Source: Bolinopsis microptera (lineage: Eukaryota; Ctenophora; Tentaculata; Lobata; Bolinopsidae). From it: 64,000 nt of DNA. The notes under the pieces are model-generated. The model saw only the letters and a list, made by a program, of their open reading frames with translations. It was not told the DNA's origin and ran no database searches. The translations under genes were made by a program, and so were the position numbers. The DNA is taken from assembly GCF_026151205.1 (NCBI RefSeq), contig NC_087075.1, forward strand, positions 9,727,303 to 9,791,302, given 5' to 3'. Positions within the stretch are counted from its first letter, which is position 1. Every line of letters begins with the position of its first letter. Below are positions 22,701 through 32,970 of the stretch, piece by piece.

Positions 22701-23493
22701 GATCAGATGGATAGCTGCACACATTGGATTGTGGGGTAATGAAAAAGCAGACGAGCTGGCCAAAAATGGTACAACCAGTGAATCCACTTTGAATTGCCCA
22801 ATTCCACAATCTTACATCAAACGCCTGATCAACGACAAAGTCACAAAACTTAATCAAGAATCATGGATTACTGATGGTCCCAGACACACTAAACTGACAC
22901 TTGGACATAAAAACATCAACATCATCAAAAATCTCAACACTACACTCAGTAACAACAGAAAAAATTATAGAACTGCAGTGCACCTCATCACGGGACATTG
23001 TGGCCTCAACAAACACCTACACACCATTCGCAAATCAGACACAAGTGCTTGTCCTAAGTGCGGCGACGAAGAGGAGACTGTCTCACACTTTCTCGGACAG
23101 TGCCCGGCTATTGCCCAAATAAGAGGTCAATATTTCCGGGACTACTACCTCTCTGTCAATGACATATTCGACAACCAACACATCTCCACCATTGTCAACT
23201 TTACAAACCACACTAAACGCTTAGCGGTGCCAGAGGAGTTGGACCAGACAGGTGTAACATAGCGACTACTTTAACGCCGTCTTGTTTCGCCTCTCTCTTC
23301 CACACTCAACCACCACTTAAGCGTTTATCTATGACACACCCCACAACACTTACCATCATCCTTGATTACACATCTTGATTCCACTGGCATCCTCCCACAG
23401 GACTGCCATACCCCAGAGGTAGGCAAAGCATTCATATGCTATCCTCTCGTGGGCCAACCAGGCCCAGCCTCTCTAAAAAAAAAAAAAAAAAAA
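19797..23493 (+). mobile_element. Non-LTR retrotransposon with RNase H (I/R1/LOA-type), 5'-truncated
   Basis: The 3,697-bp element ends in an A tract of about 19 bases (23475-23493). It is flanked by ACCTCCAC at 19789-19796 and at 23494-23501, an 8-bp target-site duplication. It lies on the + strand, opposite in orientation to the helicase gene it interrupts. The 5' end falls inside the endonuclease domain, so the copy is dead on arrival for mobility although its ORF is still open. Presence of RNase H and the poly(A) tail separate it from the CR1-like elements nearby. Confidence 0.9.
19798..23262 (+). CDS. ORF2 of the RNase H-bearing retrotransposon (EN fragment-RT-RNase H-Zn knuckle)
   Basis: The element's own frame is open from 19798 for about 1,154 codons; the upstream ATG at 19765 belongs to helicase-gene DNA and is accidental. 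Domains in order: the second half of an APE endonuclease (IIGSDTNSHHTLWG, SNSDHRYIMFDI); RT with GFKKGCSTEAAL, LDIEGAFDNV, GCPQGGILSP and the FADD box in LQAFADDLLSL; RNase H with YTDGSRTDSGSGAG, the Glu of YQTELIAI, WSDSLSSI and AHIGLWGNEKADELAK; and a CPKCGDEEETVSHFLGQCP zinc motif. It lacks the N-terminal half of the endonuclease. Preservation of a 1.15-kb-codon frame without stops argues for recent insertion. Confidence 0.9.
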   Translation, partial: QFTTPDQVAIKIQLSSTELILAASYMDINGPVPPQETSPLAKYANDNNIPLIIGSDTNSHHTLWGNKACNKRGEELLDFLSSLGLSCANKGSSPTFLNSRGHNSIIDLTITNQLGGDLISNWHVSDLYSNSDHRYIMFDITTGPKKEPKQIRLIKNTDWDRFDEILSNNPNLNNTQINTTTEIDHKIDIINTALKEAFEEACPITYISSSVRKPPWLTQEVEEAQRGIRQKLITARKKKTDALWLALRESNKQYNRLITNSQRNAWRTFCQETESVKESGRMNKILKSCNDNKHTLEAVYKPNGDITKNAEETLEVMTRTHFKDSVTDPPVPPPGPLPITTTLLNTIYSPDRIEEALKSFDPLKAAGPDTLKPIIIQKAWTHIKDITRTIMTKNHETQHIPTLWKESLGIFLPKPGKTDYNQPKSFRTITLSPVMLKLQEKVILWHMQHDLNIAKDINKRQFGFKKGCSTEAALHKVTHTIERRIAKKGYVLGVFLDIEGAFDNVSFKAISDAIKTTKVDLATAQWIINMVTNRFITLNHKDKSTRVRIRRGCPQGGILSPFLWNLVVDDLLAYTARDIPGYLQAFADDLLSLAEGNDLDIIWNRTRKTINTIEKWCQTKDLSISALKTQIVMFTWNKKWTLRPVVVGNTTIGLSKSAKFLGVTLDSKLNFNEHITNTTKKATASLMQCRRAVGPTWGMSPKTCKWMYTAVIRPILSYCCSIWIRATQTDTNARKFKRVQALALRMMSGAMPSTPFIALNHLTNTPDIILFLRGEAAKGTARLQAYGSLTLETIAPRKGTITTHTTINKKFMVDLNIPPKAERDLSIPTMMLERRFTVTTPGADNIGYRGSLQNTINNIPSETITCYTDGSRTDSGSGAGYIITTDNNNTTLDERSFKLPDYCTVYQTELIAIIEACKYLSTYTNTHIIIWSDSLSSIQAISSPSTRSRTTRDCYDTLNTLGSTNTLEIRWIAAHIGLWGNEKADELAKNGTTSESTLNCPIPQSYIKRLINDKVTKLNQESWITDGPRHTKLTLGHKNINIIKNLNTTLSNNRKNYRTAVHLITGHCGLNKHLHTIRKSDTSACPKCGDEEETVSHFLGQCPAIAQIRGQYFRDYYLSVNDIFDNQHISTIVNFTNHTKRLAVPEELDQTGVT

Positions 23494-24664
23494 ACCTCCA
23501 CCGAATTTAAAAACCACAACTTTCCGTCCTGGATCAAATTGAGCGAGATCAATTAATTTTCGTGATAACAACACAGTTTTACCAGTTCCTGCTGGTCCGT
23601 TGATCCACAGCAGCTTTTCTTTCGATTTTAAGATCCTTTCTTGTTCCGCTGTAAAATACTTAACACCTAAACATTCTCCAATATCAATATCATCAGTTGC
23701 TTTAATCACTCCTGGATTTATGCTCTTTTTGCACTTCGATTTTTTATCATTTTGCAGTAAAGTTATTTCTCCTTCTCTCAGCTCCTTGTCTATTCGCATC
23801 ACAGTGTCTGCTAGACTGAACATAGATTCATCTGGGAAATCAACTTCAGTACAAGATATTGTTAACAAAATATGCTTTGTTTTTATCTGCCTCTCTTTAC
23901 GACCAAACGATATACCACACATCAAAATGTGTGGTATGTTTGGTCGAATTTTCATTGATATGTTGACATTCCACCAATTAGCAAAGTTATCGATATCTTC
24001 TTTAAAGATAATTGAATTCATTTGCTCGCTGTCATCTATTAGCAGGGAATCAGAGCTCAAATAGGGAAAAGCCGTGTAAAGAAAAACCTTTAATTCCGGA
24101 TGAAGAGCTCGAATAAGCTTCTCGACCCGATTTCTCTGAATTAACGATCCCTTGAATGCTATGGTGGGGTTCCCATCAGATGCTGGGTTCTTAACTTCAA
24201 TGACTACAAAGAAGCCCTCTCCGATAATCAAAAAATCACATTCCTCAGAGTTTTTAGGCCTCTTACACTGTCCACAATGCCTCCTATCATGGTTCCTGTC
24301 ACACAAAGTATACTGGTAATGTGTGAACTTAAACCCGTGAAGAACAATCAGGCGTTCTTTTAACATCTCCAATGCACGGTAGACTATCACTTCGGCTTCA
24401 TAGTTCTGCTGTTTTGTTTTGTTATCTGTTATACGAGGATCTTCGTTTATCGTGTTGTCCGGATATCGATCTTTGTAGGTTTGTTGGGGAGCTGGGGGAC
24501 TCATAACAGAGAGTTCCTCTTCTGTTGAACAGTAGAAAGTGGCTATTTCTTTTCCTCTTCGTTCGTAGTCCGATAGGCTAGTTACCGTTTCTGTAAAGTT
24601 ATTGCTATTAAGTTGAGCGAATGTGTCAAGATCATAATTTTGAAATGGAAGAATTTGTATGCCG

Positions 24665-26079
24665 TTTAAGGGGAGATACACCAAAAACGTTTTTGCTCCG
24701 AACATCGATTTTATTTTATATTATGGTTAAATAGACAAAAAGAATAAGATTGCACACCTTCAAAATTTTCTAAAAATATTCCCTCATCGAGAAAAAAAAT
24801 ATTTTTCTTTTTCAAAAATTTTTAAAATTTGGAGAAGTCTGTCACTGTAATACCGATAGTTCGGCCATTTTAAAAGTTGTTTGGCTGATTGTTTTACTGA
24901 ACATTACTTACACTCCTTACAAAACAACCCTTTAAAGGATTATATATTTGAACGATAAATGACGAAGTTACAGACCAAACAAGGTCGACAAAATAAAAAT
25001 TGAAATTTTTCCCACTTCTAAGGTTGTACATTTCACCAATCACCCGGGTCAGCAGATATCGCTTCAAAAATTCTTGTGAGTGTAGCTGATGATCATATCA
25101 AACTTTTTGGAGTAGGATTTCTTTCAGATTTGAGTTTTAAGCTATGCAACGTGGCCTCAAAAATTCATCGTAAAAAAGGGCAAAAAAGGCAGATTTAAGG
25201 CTTAAAATGCCTATAACTCAAAAAGTATCAGTTTTTTTGAAATAATTTTTACAGAATCGTAATCAGCTTGGTAAGACGAATCTTTTAGTACCAAATAAGT
25301 GCTTTAAGAAGACAGATTGTCTTAAATAATTTTCTAGCTCGAACACAAGGGCCCCCCCCCCCCCCCCCCCCCCTTGTATAAATTTTGTACAAATTGTACA
25401 CATTTTTTTACAAATTTTGTGTCTTTAAATATTATAAATGTCGTACTAAAAGATTCGTCTTACCAAGCTGATTACGATCCTGTAAAAATTATTTCAAAAA
25501 AACTGATACTTTTTGAGTTATAGGCATTTTAAGCCTTAAATCTGCCTTTTTTGCCCTTTTTTACGATGAATTTTACTAAGTCGTTTGAGGCCACATTGCA
25601 TAGCTTAAAACTCAAATCTGAGAGAAATTCTGTTCCAAAAAGTTTGATATGATCACCAGCTACACTCACAAGAATTTTTGAAGCGATATCTGCTGACCCG
25701 GGTGATTGGTGAAATGTACAACTTTAGAAGTGGGAAAAATCCCAATTTTTCTTTTTTCACCTTGTTCGGTCTGTAACTTGGTCATTTATCGTTTAAATAT
25801 ATAATCCTTTAAAGGGTTGTTTTGTAAGGAGTGTAAGTAATGTTCAGTAAAAAAATCAGCCAAACAACTTTTAAAATGGCCGAACTATCGGTATTACAGT
25901 GACAGACTTCTCCTAATTTTAAAAATTTTCGAAAAAGAAAAATATATTTTTTCTCGATGAGGGAATATTTTTAAAAAATTTTGAAGGTGTGCAATCTTAT
26001 TCTTTTTGTCTATTTAACCATAATATAAAATAAAATCGATGTTCGGAGCAAAAACGTTTTTGGTGTATCTCCCCTTAAA
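24665..26079. repeat. Large palindrome duplicating the helicase gene's start region
   Basis: The left arm 24665-25291 and right arm 25443-26079 (about 630 bp each) are near-perfect inverted copies. The spacer of about 150 bp contains a C22 run at 25352-25373. The left arm includes the first 14 codons of the NERD-helicase gene and its upstream DNA. The right arm carries the same ATG (26039-26041) and codons pointing the opposite way, and hits a stop two codons after the arm ends. The arms differ by small substitutions and one short indel, so the duplication is not brand new. Confidence 0.9.
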
Positions 26080-26156
26080 TAGCTATTAAAATGACGAATA
26101 ATAACTACAGAATTTTGAAATTGTTGAATTTCAAATTAAACTATTAGCACTGACGC

Positions 26157-27057
26157 CTAAAGTATTATCTTATTGTTACCCCAAATTGCTCCCGGTACAT
26201 TTTGACCACAGTTTATCACTACCGCTTTTCTTTCTTCAACAATGTATCTTAACTCGTGGACAGCACCATGAAATTTGGTTTCCAGAATCTTCATATCACT
26301 GTCAAGCTTCCAATAACCTTGACTCTTTTTCTCTTTATTCCACTTGACCGTTTTGTCGCTGAGAAACTGAATGCAGTTACTGTTACATGTGGGTCTTGCT
26401 CCGTCATTAGTCCACTTCCAAGGACTGTCTGTTATTTCAGGAAATTTGGCCCAGGTCTCTGTTGGGTTAACTAAATGTTGAAGTATATGTTAGATGTTAA
26501 ATAATTACGTGATTTTAGATAATTGGCCATTGCATTGGGGGATCAAGATATCAAGTTCAACTGATCTAGAGTAAATACGAGGTATATAATGTTTATACAA
26601 TTATTGAATTAGTTTGTAAGAAGTGAAGTTGTTAAATATGGTTGAAAAAACAACTATTAAGATTAGTATGGCTGGATGCCTGAAATCTGAATGTAACAAG
26701 GATTATGTGGCAATTTAACCATGCCTTAACCGTGCCTTAACCGTGCGTAGCTACATTGCCGATTAGGTTATACTAAGATATTGGTCAGGCTAACCTGTTT
26801 GAACTGGCTCTAACAAAGAAGATGGCATCTCTTGGTCCACCATTGTAACAGCTGAAATTTTACCCTCTGTAGTTTTTATAGTTGACAATTGGGTAAAATC
26901 ATTTCAATTTTATAATTTCGAAATGTGTGTAGCGCACAAGTAAATGTGCAGTGTTAGTATTTCAGGATTCTATAATCTAATATTGGTCGTTCTTACCTGT
27001 TTTATTCCACTGATAGTAGTTAGTTAGGTTATATGACCACATTTTTATGTTCGTATT
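26157..27057 (-). CDS. Two-exon gene fragment of unknown function
   Basis: On the minus strand, an exon at 27057-26997 (61 bp, bounded by TTTCAG and GTAAGA) joins in phase to a terminal exon at 26470-26157 (314 bp, acceptor TTTAG, stop TAG at 26159-26157). The joined product is about 124 residues, rich in Trp, Asn and Lys, with stretches such as WAKFPEITDSPWKWTND, two closely spaced Cys (PTCNSNCIQFL) and KFHGAVHELRYIVEERKAVV. The agreement of splice sites and phase over a 300-base open frame argues that it is real. I do not recognise the family. The first exon is open only in one frame and includes an ATG, but it may be internal. The 5' exons were not found. Confidence 0.5.
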
Positions 27058-30050
27058 CTGAAACAGTGTTTGTGAAGTAGATGGAAGTAACCCTGAAGAA
27101 TCTGTTAAGCAAACTAAAATTGAAATTCAGGGCGATTTTGAGAAAACGTCCATGAAAATCTCTCTACAGTTTTTCAGCAATCACCCTGAAATTTATCTCT
27201 CTCAAAATTCTGTCTGGACAATCTCTTCTAAATGATCCTTAGAACATACCTCGAAAGTTTCTGGGCGATTTTGAGAAAATTTACAAAACTGATGAAATTT
27301 TCAAGAAATTAAACTATAAAAAAACAAGGTTCCATTCCAGTTTATCATTTCTGATTAATTACGCTTCACCCAGTTAAATGTAATAACACTTAAGAATTTA
27401 AATGAAAGATAATAAATTACTGTTCAGTACTTACACGTTAACGACCAGATAGCGAGATAAATTATCTCTGTGAAGGGGAGGTCCTGAGAAGTGAATTTAA
27501 GTTTACTTATGGGTATCTTGTCGTTAATTAAAGGCTGATTTAAAAAGGTAATTTAGCCGATATTACCTGTCCAGGGTCTTCGTTTTAAATTGGACACAAT
27601 ATATAAGTTAACTGAATGCACTTAGGAAAGTAAGTCCGGTTTTTAAGAGACTATAATATAAGTTATAGACTTAAGGTTTTATTCATCCATTACTAAATAA
27701 TATTCTTCTTTGACTTTTATACCATTCTTACCTAAACCAATGATTTGAGTATTTTAAAGTAAACTTACGTATAAACTTACAAGTAAGCTAAATAGAAACT
27801 GGATGGTTAAAGTATACAGTTCAAAGCCACAGTGCCGGTAAGTAGTTTTACAAACAAAAGGGTACAGGTAATAAGACACAAATAAAAGGAGAGGAAACAA
27901 GAATGTTATCTTATCTGCTGTGTCACGATGTGCTAACATAGCGCCAGCTAGAAAGAAATGACGTAAAAGTGGTCATATTATATTTCATGAAGATACACTG
28001 CTCTGTGTTGAGGGATGATAACATTGCCCTAATCTACAGTTTGAGTAAATGTCTTGACAAGTTATGCCATAACCTGGTTATGGGGAGAACATTCCAGAGT
28101 CTTCCATCTCTCACTGAGAATGCGTAGTTGTAGTCAGAGCCTGCAGCAGCTTATGCTTATCTAGATTCTAGAACTTACGTTACTGAATTAAGCAGGTCCA
28201 TGAGTTATTCATTTAACATTAGTATTAGTAATGATTCAGTCGCTATTGACTTGTTGTTGGAGTCAGTCAACAACTATTTTCAGAAAACAAAACTGTCAAC
28301 TTATTTTTGATGGAAACACGATTAAATTTAACAGGGTCTGACAGTTCACTTATCTTTAAGTACAATAGTGACATCATCGATTTTAAAAATTACTTGTTAT
28401 CGCGTAGTTACGTATTACGTATGTTATATACCATAATAATCACTTAATTTAATACGCTTCCACGAAAATAACAAGTACTCGCAGTGGAGAAACAACAGCT
28501 TAAACTAGCAAAATGCGCGTTTTGCTATAAAAACACACTTTTTTTAGAGATTTTACCAGTTTTTTCTCTAAAATTAGGATATTATAATAATTAAAGGGAG
28601 GGCGGCCCACAGGTACGTTTCGCCAATACCCACTCTAGTGTTAGTTAAAATAGTTCGACAGCGGCTGCAGCTGGTGTCTGCGTATCAATCACAAGTTCCA
28701 TTCTCTACAGAAGTTAAGATGTTGATAGGAGAAGGGTATTCTGTCACTGGCAAGTAAAAACTGATCCGGGGTTAATAAATGCACCGGTTAAATTATTTTA
28801 GGGTTTTAAGGTCTCTTACTTTTAAATGGGATTTGGAGGCGAACCCGAAATTAGTTTAATATTATAAACAATAATTTGTGTACCTAGTTTAGGTTGCAAA
28901 CAGCTGATATCGACTCTAACACCCTGACGGGAGCATATTATGCTTTCTTCCATTCAATTTACCAATAATTTCTTTTCTCGTATCTTCCTTCTAGTTATTT
29001 GCCTGCATAGCATTTTACGATATTGGCAAATAAGAATCTCAGAAAAATCGCGATGTAATCATCAAGAATGGCCATTCAATAGATGAGTTTTGGCTGCTGA
29101 TGCCTGATAGAAAGTAAACAAACAGGATTTGCATATATAATGTACTGTGGCACTGTACGGTCACGCTCTGAAAATGCCACGTGCGCGCCAAAGACATATG
29201 TCTTTGGAGTGACTGTTTTAGCGCAACATTTGTGCGGGTGCGCGCGCCCGCTTTAATTGAGGAATTCATCTAGTCTTATTCCCGCCGCTTTTTCTGGGAT
29301 ATGTTGTTTCGGTTCGATAAATCAAGCTTGGAGATTAAACTAATCTTCAAGCATCTGATAATTTGAATCAGATAATGATTTCTAGTGAAAATATAATATA
29401 TTTAGGGGCTGCTGAGAGTTCTAACAAATAAATGCACCAATTTAACAAATTGGAAAGTCAAAAAACAAAATATAATAGCGAAGTTTTACAATATACTGAT
29501 AGTATAAACATGTTCATGAATATTGATTTAATCACAATTCTCCTGAAATCATCGAAGGCATATGAAGGGTAAATTGGTAGGCAGGCTTTTGGTAATCACC
29601 ATCGAATTTACTACCTAGATCAAGTAGGACATTTTTATTGTCACCAACACCAATTTTGACTACACGTTGGTGACAGTCATACTTTCTCTAGTATTTCAGC
29701 GCAATGAAACTCAACTAATCTTCTAACAAGATAGTGTTCCGTACAAGACGAGAGTTCAAAGTTTATCAGCAGAACGTTTTTGACTGTCAAATCTAAAGAA
29801 TTTAAATGGCTGTAAAATGAATGATTAATCTACAGAATTGATTTCTGATCGAAAATCATTGGCAATCTTCACATTAAGGAGATCAAAACTCCATAAACCT
29901 GAATTACAAATATTCTATTTACAATCCGTAATATTATGTTACTGATATCGTCGATCATTTAACTCATTCTTCTTCTCCTCTATAACTCCCTCAAATGTAC
30001 TCTTTTCTTATTTTATGTTTACATCTTCAAATTTCACTTCCACTTCATAT
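27058..30050. other. Intergenic DNA with a decayed RT fragment and a repeat relic
   Basis: Two remnants were seen. Positions 28034-28142 on the minus strand encode YAFSVRDGRLWNVLP, the conserved C-terminal block of many non-LTR RT proteins, ending at a stop. Positions about 28500-28615 resemble the right end of the hAT-like element at 45130-45311 (AATGCGCGTTTT... AGAGATTTTACC...). A candidate minus-strand exon at about 27433-27478 has splice signals but its phase does not fit the downstream exon. Otherwise the region is AT-rich with no gene I can support. Confidence 0.45.
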
Positions 30051-32970
30051 CTAACTTTCAGTCTGTTTCTCCCCTGATTCAATACTGCCGAAGTCCCGCC
30101 CAATTTTCAAGCACTCTTTCAAGTACTTATTTTCGTAGCGGAGTCTAGCAAGTTCTCTTTCGTTCTGCAAATCGTAATCCTCGTCCCGGCGTATCTGGGT
30201 TAGATGAGATTGAGTCAGGGAAATATTTAGATGGCAACTGGCGGGGAGGTGAGGGTACAGAATACAGATGTTGTGACGGTGATTTCATTGGTCGCTGTTA
30301 CAAGGTGATAGCTTGTGATATCCGTCAAATATTTTATTTCAGGGGGTGGTTTTGAGAATTCGGACACACCCGGACAGGGGGAGGTGGGGGTGGTCTGAAA
30401 GTGGGTGGCCCCATACTTGATTAGAATATATCCAGATTTATATTTTTGTTCAATTATTTCGCTACTTGTCGTATTTTCGCTACTTGTCGTATTTTGGTTG
30501 CATGAAGTGAGATCCCCCAAATTTCGACGGCACCTGTTATGTGCCGGTAACATTTGTCCGACGTTTCAGATACCGGAATAATGACCACATCCCCCCCCCC
30601 CCCCCCCCCTGAACACCTACCCCTTCGTCAGATACTGCTATCAGGTCCCCCATCTTCTCGACATAGTGCTGTAGAATCTTTTCATTGTTGTTCGGTAATT
30701 CCTCAGATTGCTCCTTTTTTAACGTCATAAATGCTGTCATCTGAAACAATGTTTTTTTAAATTTAAAAATTGCTTTAGTTCGGCGTTCCATCTCAACTGC
30801 AGCTGCCCTATCTTAGCATAATAATTTACTTGAATAATACATACCAAGATATTAAACCTTTGACCATGTTTAATGGACTAGGCGATCCGATCTCAGGCTA
30901 GGCGCGCGCAGCGCACAAGGACCGCGCAGACTAACTGTGAGCTTGGGGGTCATTTCGATAACAAGTTGTTCTCGCGCGTTACAAAAACATTAAAATTAAG
31001 TTGGACCGAAAAAACATTGGACACTCCCGTTTCTTCTGCTTTTAGAAGGTACAATAATATATAATATAATAAGGTCACGCAGGTCGTGTTAAACATGTCA
31101 AATACTCCACTGAACTGACCTGCATCCGATATTTTGCCATGATGAACTCTAACGCTTCCTGGTGTTCGGCCAAAGCACACTTCAAATCGTTGTTTTCTAT
31201 TACCAACTCTCTGATCTTTCTAAAATAGTTATCTTTACTTTAAGGTACTCAACTTTTTTTTCTTAAGAAAGTTTAGACGATTAAATGTGCAAACTTTAAT
31301 GAGCATGATTAAACAATGTTTGTCATGTTTATATACTGTTCAACCTACTGTTCACTCGTCCAAAAGAGACACTAACCAAAAACCTTAAACTTTTCAAGAT
31401 AGTTAATGGTTAATAGAGCTATGTTTACAGTACACTACAATTTAGATACACTGAAGGTCAAGATATCAGAGATAAGGACACTAACCTGTTTTCATAAATG
31501 GCAGTTTGACTTCGCTTCACCAGATCAGCTTTGGGTCTCTGTCCTGCCTGGCTGTTCATCTCTTCCATGTTTGCGCGGTACTAAAATAGTGGTGGAATGT
31601 GTCAGAGAGATTTGTTTTGCAATTTTTCTCTATTCGTTATTCTATACAATATGCTATAGGAATTGGTTGATATATTTAAATTGGTTCTTTATTAAATGGT
31701 TACTTTTCATTACTTTTTTACAAACTTGTACGAGCATTGCACTTTTCATTTGTGTTTTGGGCATTACACAAAAAATAGATAATAGTCTCTATCTAGGTTT
31801 CTAATTTACTTTCTTCTGAGGTGCTCGCCTATATCTTGGTTTAAAATTTACCTTTTTCATAGCTTATATCTTGGTTTAAAATTTACCTTTTTCATAGCTT
31901 ATATCTTGGTTTCAAGTTTACCTTTTTCATAGCCTATTTATCTATTTTTCTAAAACTAGCATTATATAACATTTCTAAATTATCCCTACACACTTGTAAA
32001 TAATTAGAATTGTGTAACTTAAATTATTTCAGAATTACAACTATTGTGTACTCAATAAAGTAATTATCACTTTTGTATCCTTGTATCCTTGTATCCTTGT
32101 ATCCTAGCCTATATCTTGATTTCAAATTTACCTTTTTGATAGCCTATATCTTGGTTTCAAATTTACCTTTTTCATAGCCTATATCTTGATTTCAAATTTA
32201 CCTTTTTCATAGCCTCTATTTTGGTTTCAAATTTACCTTTTTCATAGCCTATATCTTGGTTTCAAATTTACCTTTTTCATAGCATATATCGTGGATTCAA
32301 GTTTACCTTTTTCATAGCCTCTATCTTGGTTTTAAATTTACCTTTTTCATAGCCTATATCTTGGTTTCAAATTTACCTTTTTCATAGCATATATCGTGGA
32401 TTCAAGTTTACCTTTTTCATAGCCTATATCTTGGTTTCAAGTTTACCTTTTTCATAGCCTCTATCTTGGTTTCAACTTTACCTTTTTCATAGCCTCTATC
32501 TTGGTTTCAAATTTACCTTTTTCATAGCCTCTATCTTGGTTTCAACTTTACCTTTTTTATAGCCTCTATCTTGGTTTCAAGTTTACCTTTTTCATAGCCT
32601 CAATCTTGGTTTCTAAACTAGAGAAACTGCGTGATATTTTCTCAGCAAACAGCTCGTTTCCTCCTATCTTCTTATCTAAACCCTGACAAGTACAAATAAA
32701 TAATTATCTATTAATAAGATAACCGATCACTAATCAATTCAATTAAATAAGTTACTTGATATACAGCTTGTTTTCATATCATTGCCTCGAAAATGTCCGA
32801 ACAAATCGAAATTTTGTTGTAAAAATGTTGACTTATCTTCTAATTACTTAATTAGTAAGTTAATTAATTAGTTAGTTAATTAATTTATCACATACCTGAA
32901 GATCAGTTAACATGTCACGTGCGGGTAGACTCTGTCCTCGTCTGCTTATAGTGTTAGACGACATTGTCAT
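30051..32970 (-). CDS. SIKE1/FGFR1OP2-like: SIKE1/FGFR1OP2 family coiled-coil protein, 6 exons
   Basis: Exons in gene order: 32970-32896, 32682-32587, 31580-31486, 31219-31120, 30740-30621, 30194-30051. Every join is GT-AG and in phase, giving 209 residues. Two in-frame ATGs (32970 and 32964) are possible starts. The diagnostic block is IRELVIENNDLKCALAEHQ followed by ALEFIMAKYRMQ in exon 4, which aligns with the corresponding block of vertebrate FGFR1OP2 and SIKE1. Exons 2-6 are predicted mostly coiled coil. Family members are adaptors of the STRIPAK phosphatase-kinase complex in the cytoplasm; SIKE1 also restrains TBK1/IKKe signalling in vertebrates. The vertebrate pair arose by duplication, so this gene probably represents the undivided ancestor. 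Intron 2 contains a minisatellite built from the exon 2 splice-donor region. A C19/G19 run lies about 11 bases downstream of the exon 5 donor. Confidence 0.9.
31830..32594 (-). repeat. 35-bp minisatellite of splice-donor copies in the SIKE1-like intron 2
   Basis: About 14 tandem copies of a 35-bp unit at about 32104-32594, plus about three more at 31830-31935, follow exon 2 of the minus-strand gene. Read in the gene's direction each unit contains AAACCAAGATAGAGGCTATG then AAAAAG and GTAAAC/T. That is a copy of the last 20-odd bases of exon 2 together with its 5' splice site. The exon itself forms the first copy. Variants carry TATAT for TAGAG and a few point changes, but nearly all keep the AAAAAG|GTAAA donor. 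Confidence 0.9.

Larger units (their letters stand above)
18751..24705 (-). pseudogene. NERD nuclease-SF1 helicase gene, intronless, split by a retrotransposon
   Basis: The gene reads right to left: codons 1-404 at 24705-23494, then codons continuing at 19788-18751, about 749 residues without the insert. Residues about 95-175 form a NERD (nuclease-related) domain: Glu in NYEAEVIVYRAL, Asp157 in ECDFLII, and the ExK pair at 170-172 in FVVIEVKN. The domain contains an unusual Cys-rich insert (CDRNHDRRHCGQC). A Q-motif-like FTAEQERIL precedes the Walker A motif GPAGTGKT at about 370-377. After the insertion come a motif II-like LLDDVQ, TQNLRNT, a motif V-like SHSYSAEWPVVVV and a motif VI-like YLAISRARV. 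NERD-helicase fusions are best known in bacteria, and their role in animals is not established. The retrotransposon (19797-23493, TSD ACCTCCAC) lies between motifs I and II, so no functional helicase can be made. The frame is otherwise open, which implies a recent break. Confidence 0.85.

Noticed and set aside
23473-23493. C-terminal poly-Phe of the minus-strand ORF ending near 23473
   Set aside because: It is the antisense reading of the retrotransposon poly(A) tail; the true gene continues beyond the insertion.
18751-24705. NERD-helicase DNA as bacterial contamination
   Set aside because: It is contiguous with eukaryotic genes and holds a eukaryotic non-LTR insertion with a target duplication and poly(A) tail.
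27433-27478. Minus-strand candidate exon with TTCTCAG and GTAAGT borders
   Set aside because: Its ending phase would bring a stop in the next exon; support is too weak to add to the unknown gene.
32104-32594. Regular 35-bp repeats considered as a CRISPR array
   Set aside because: The units are contiguous with no spacers, lie in a eukaryotic intron and derive from the adjacent exon end.
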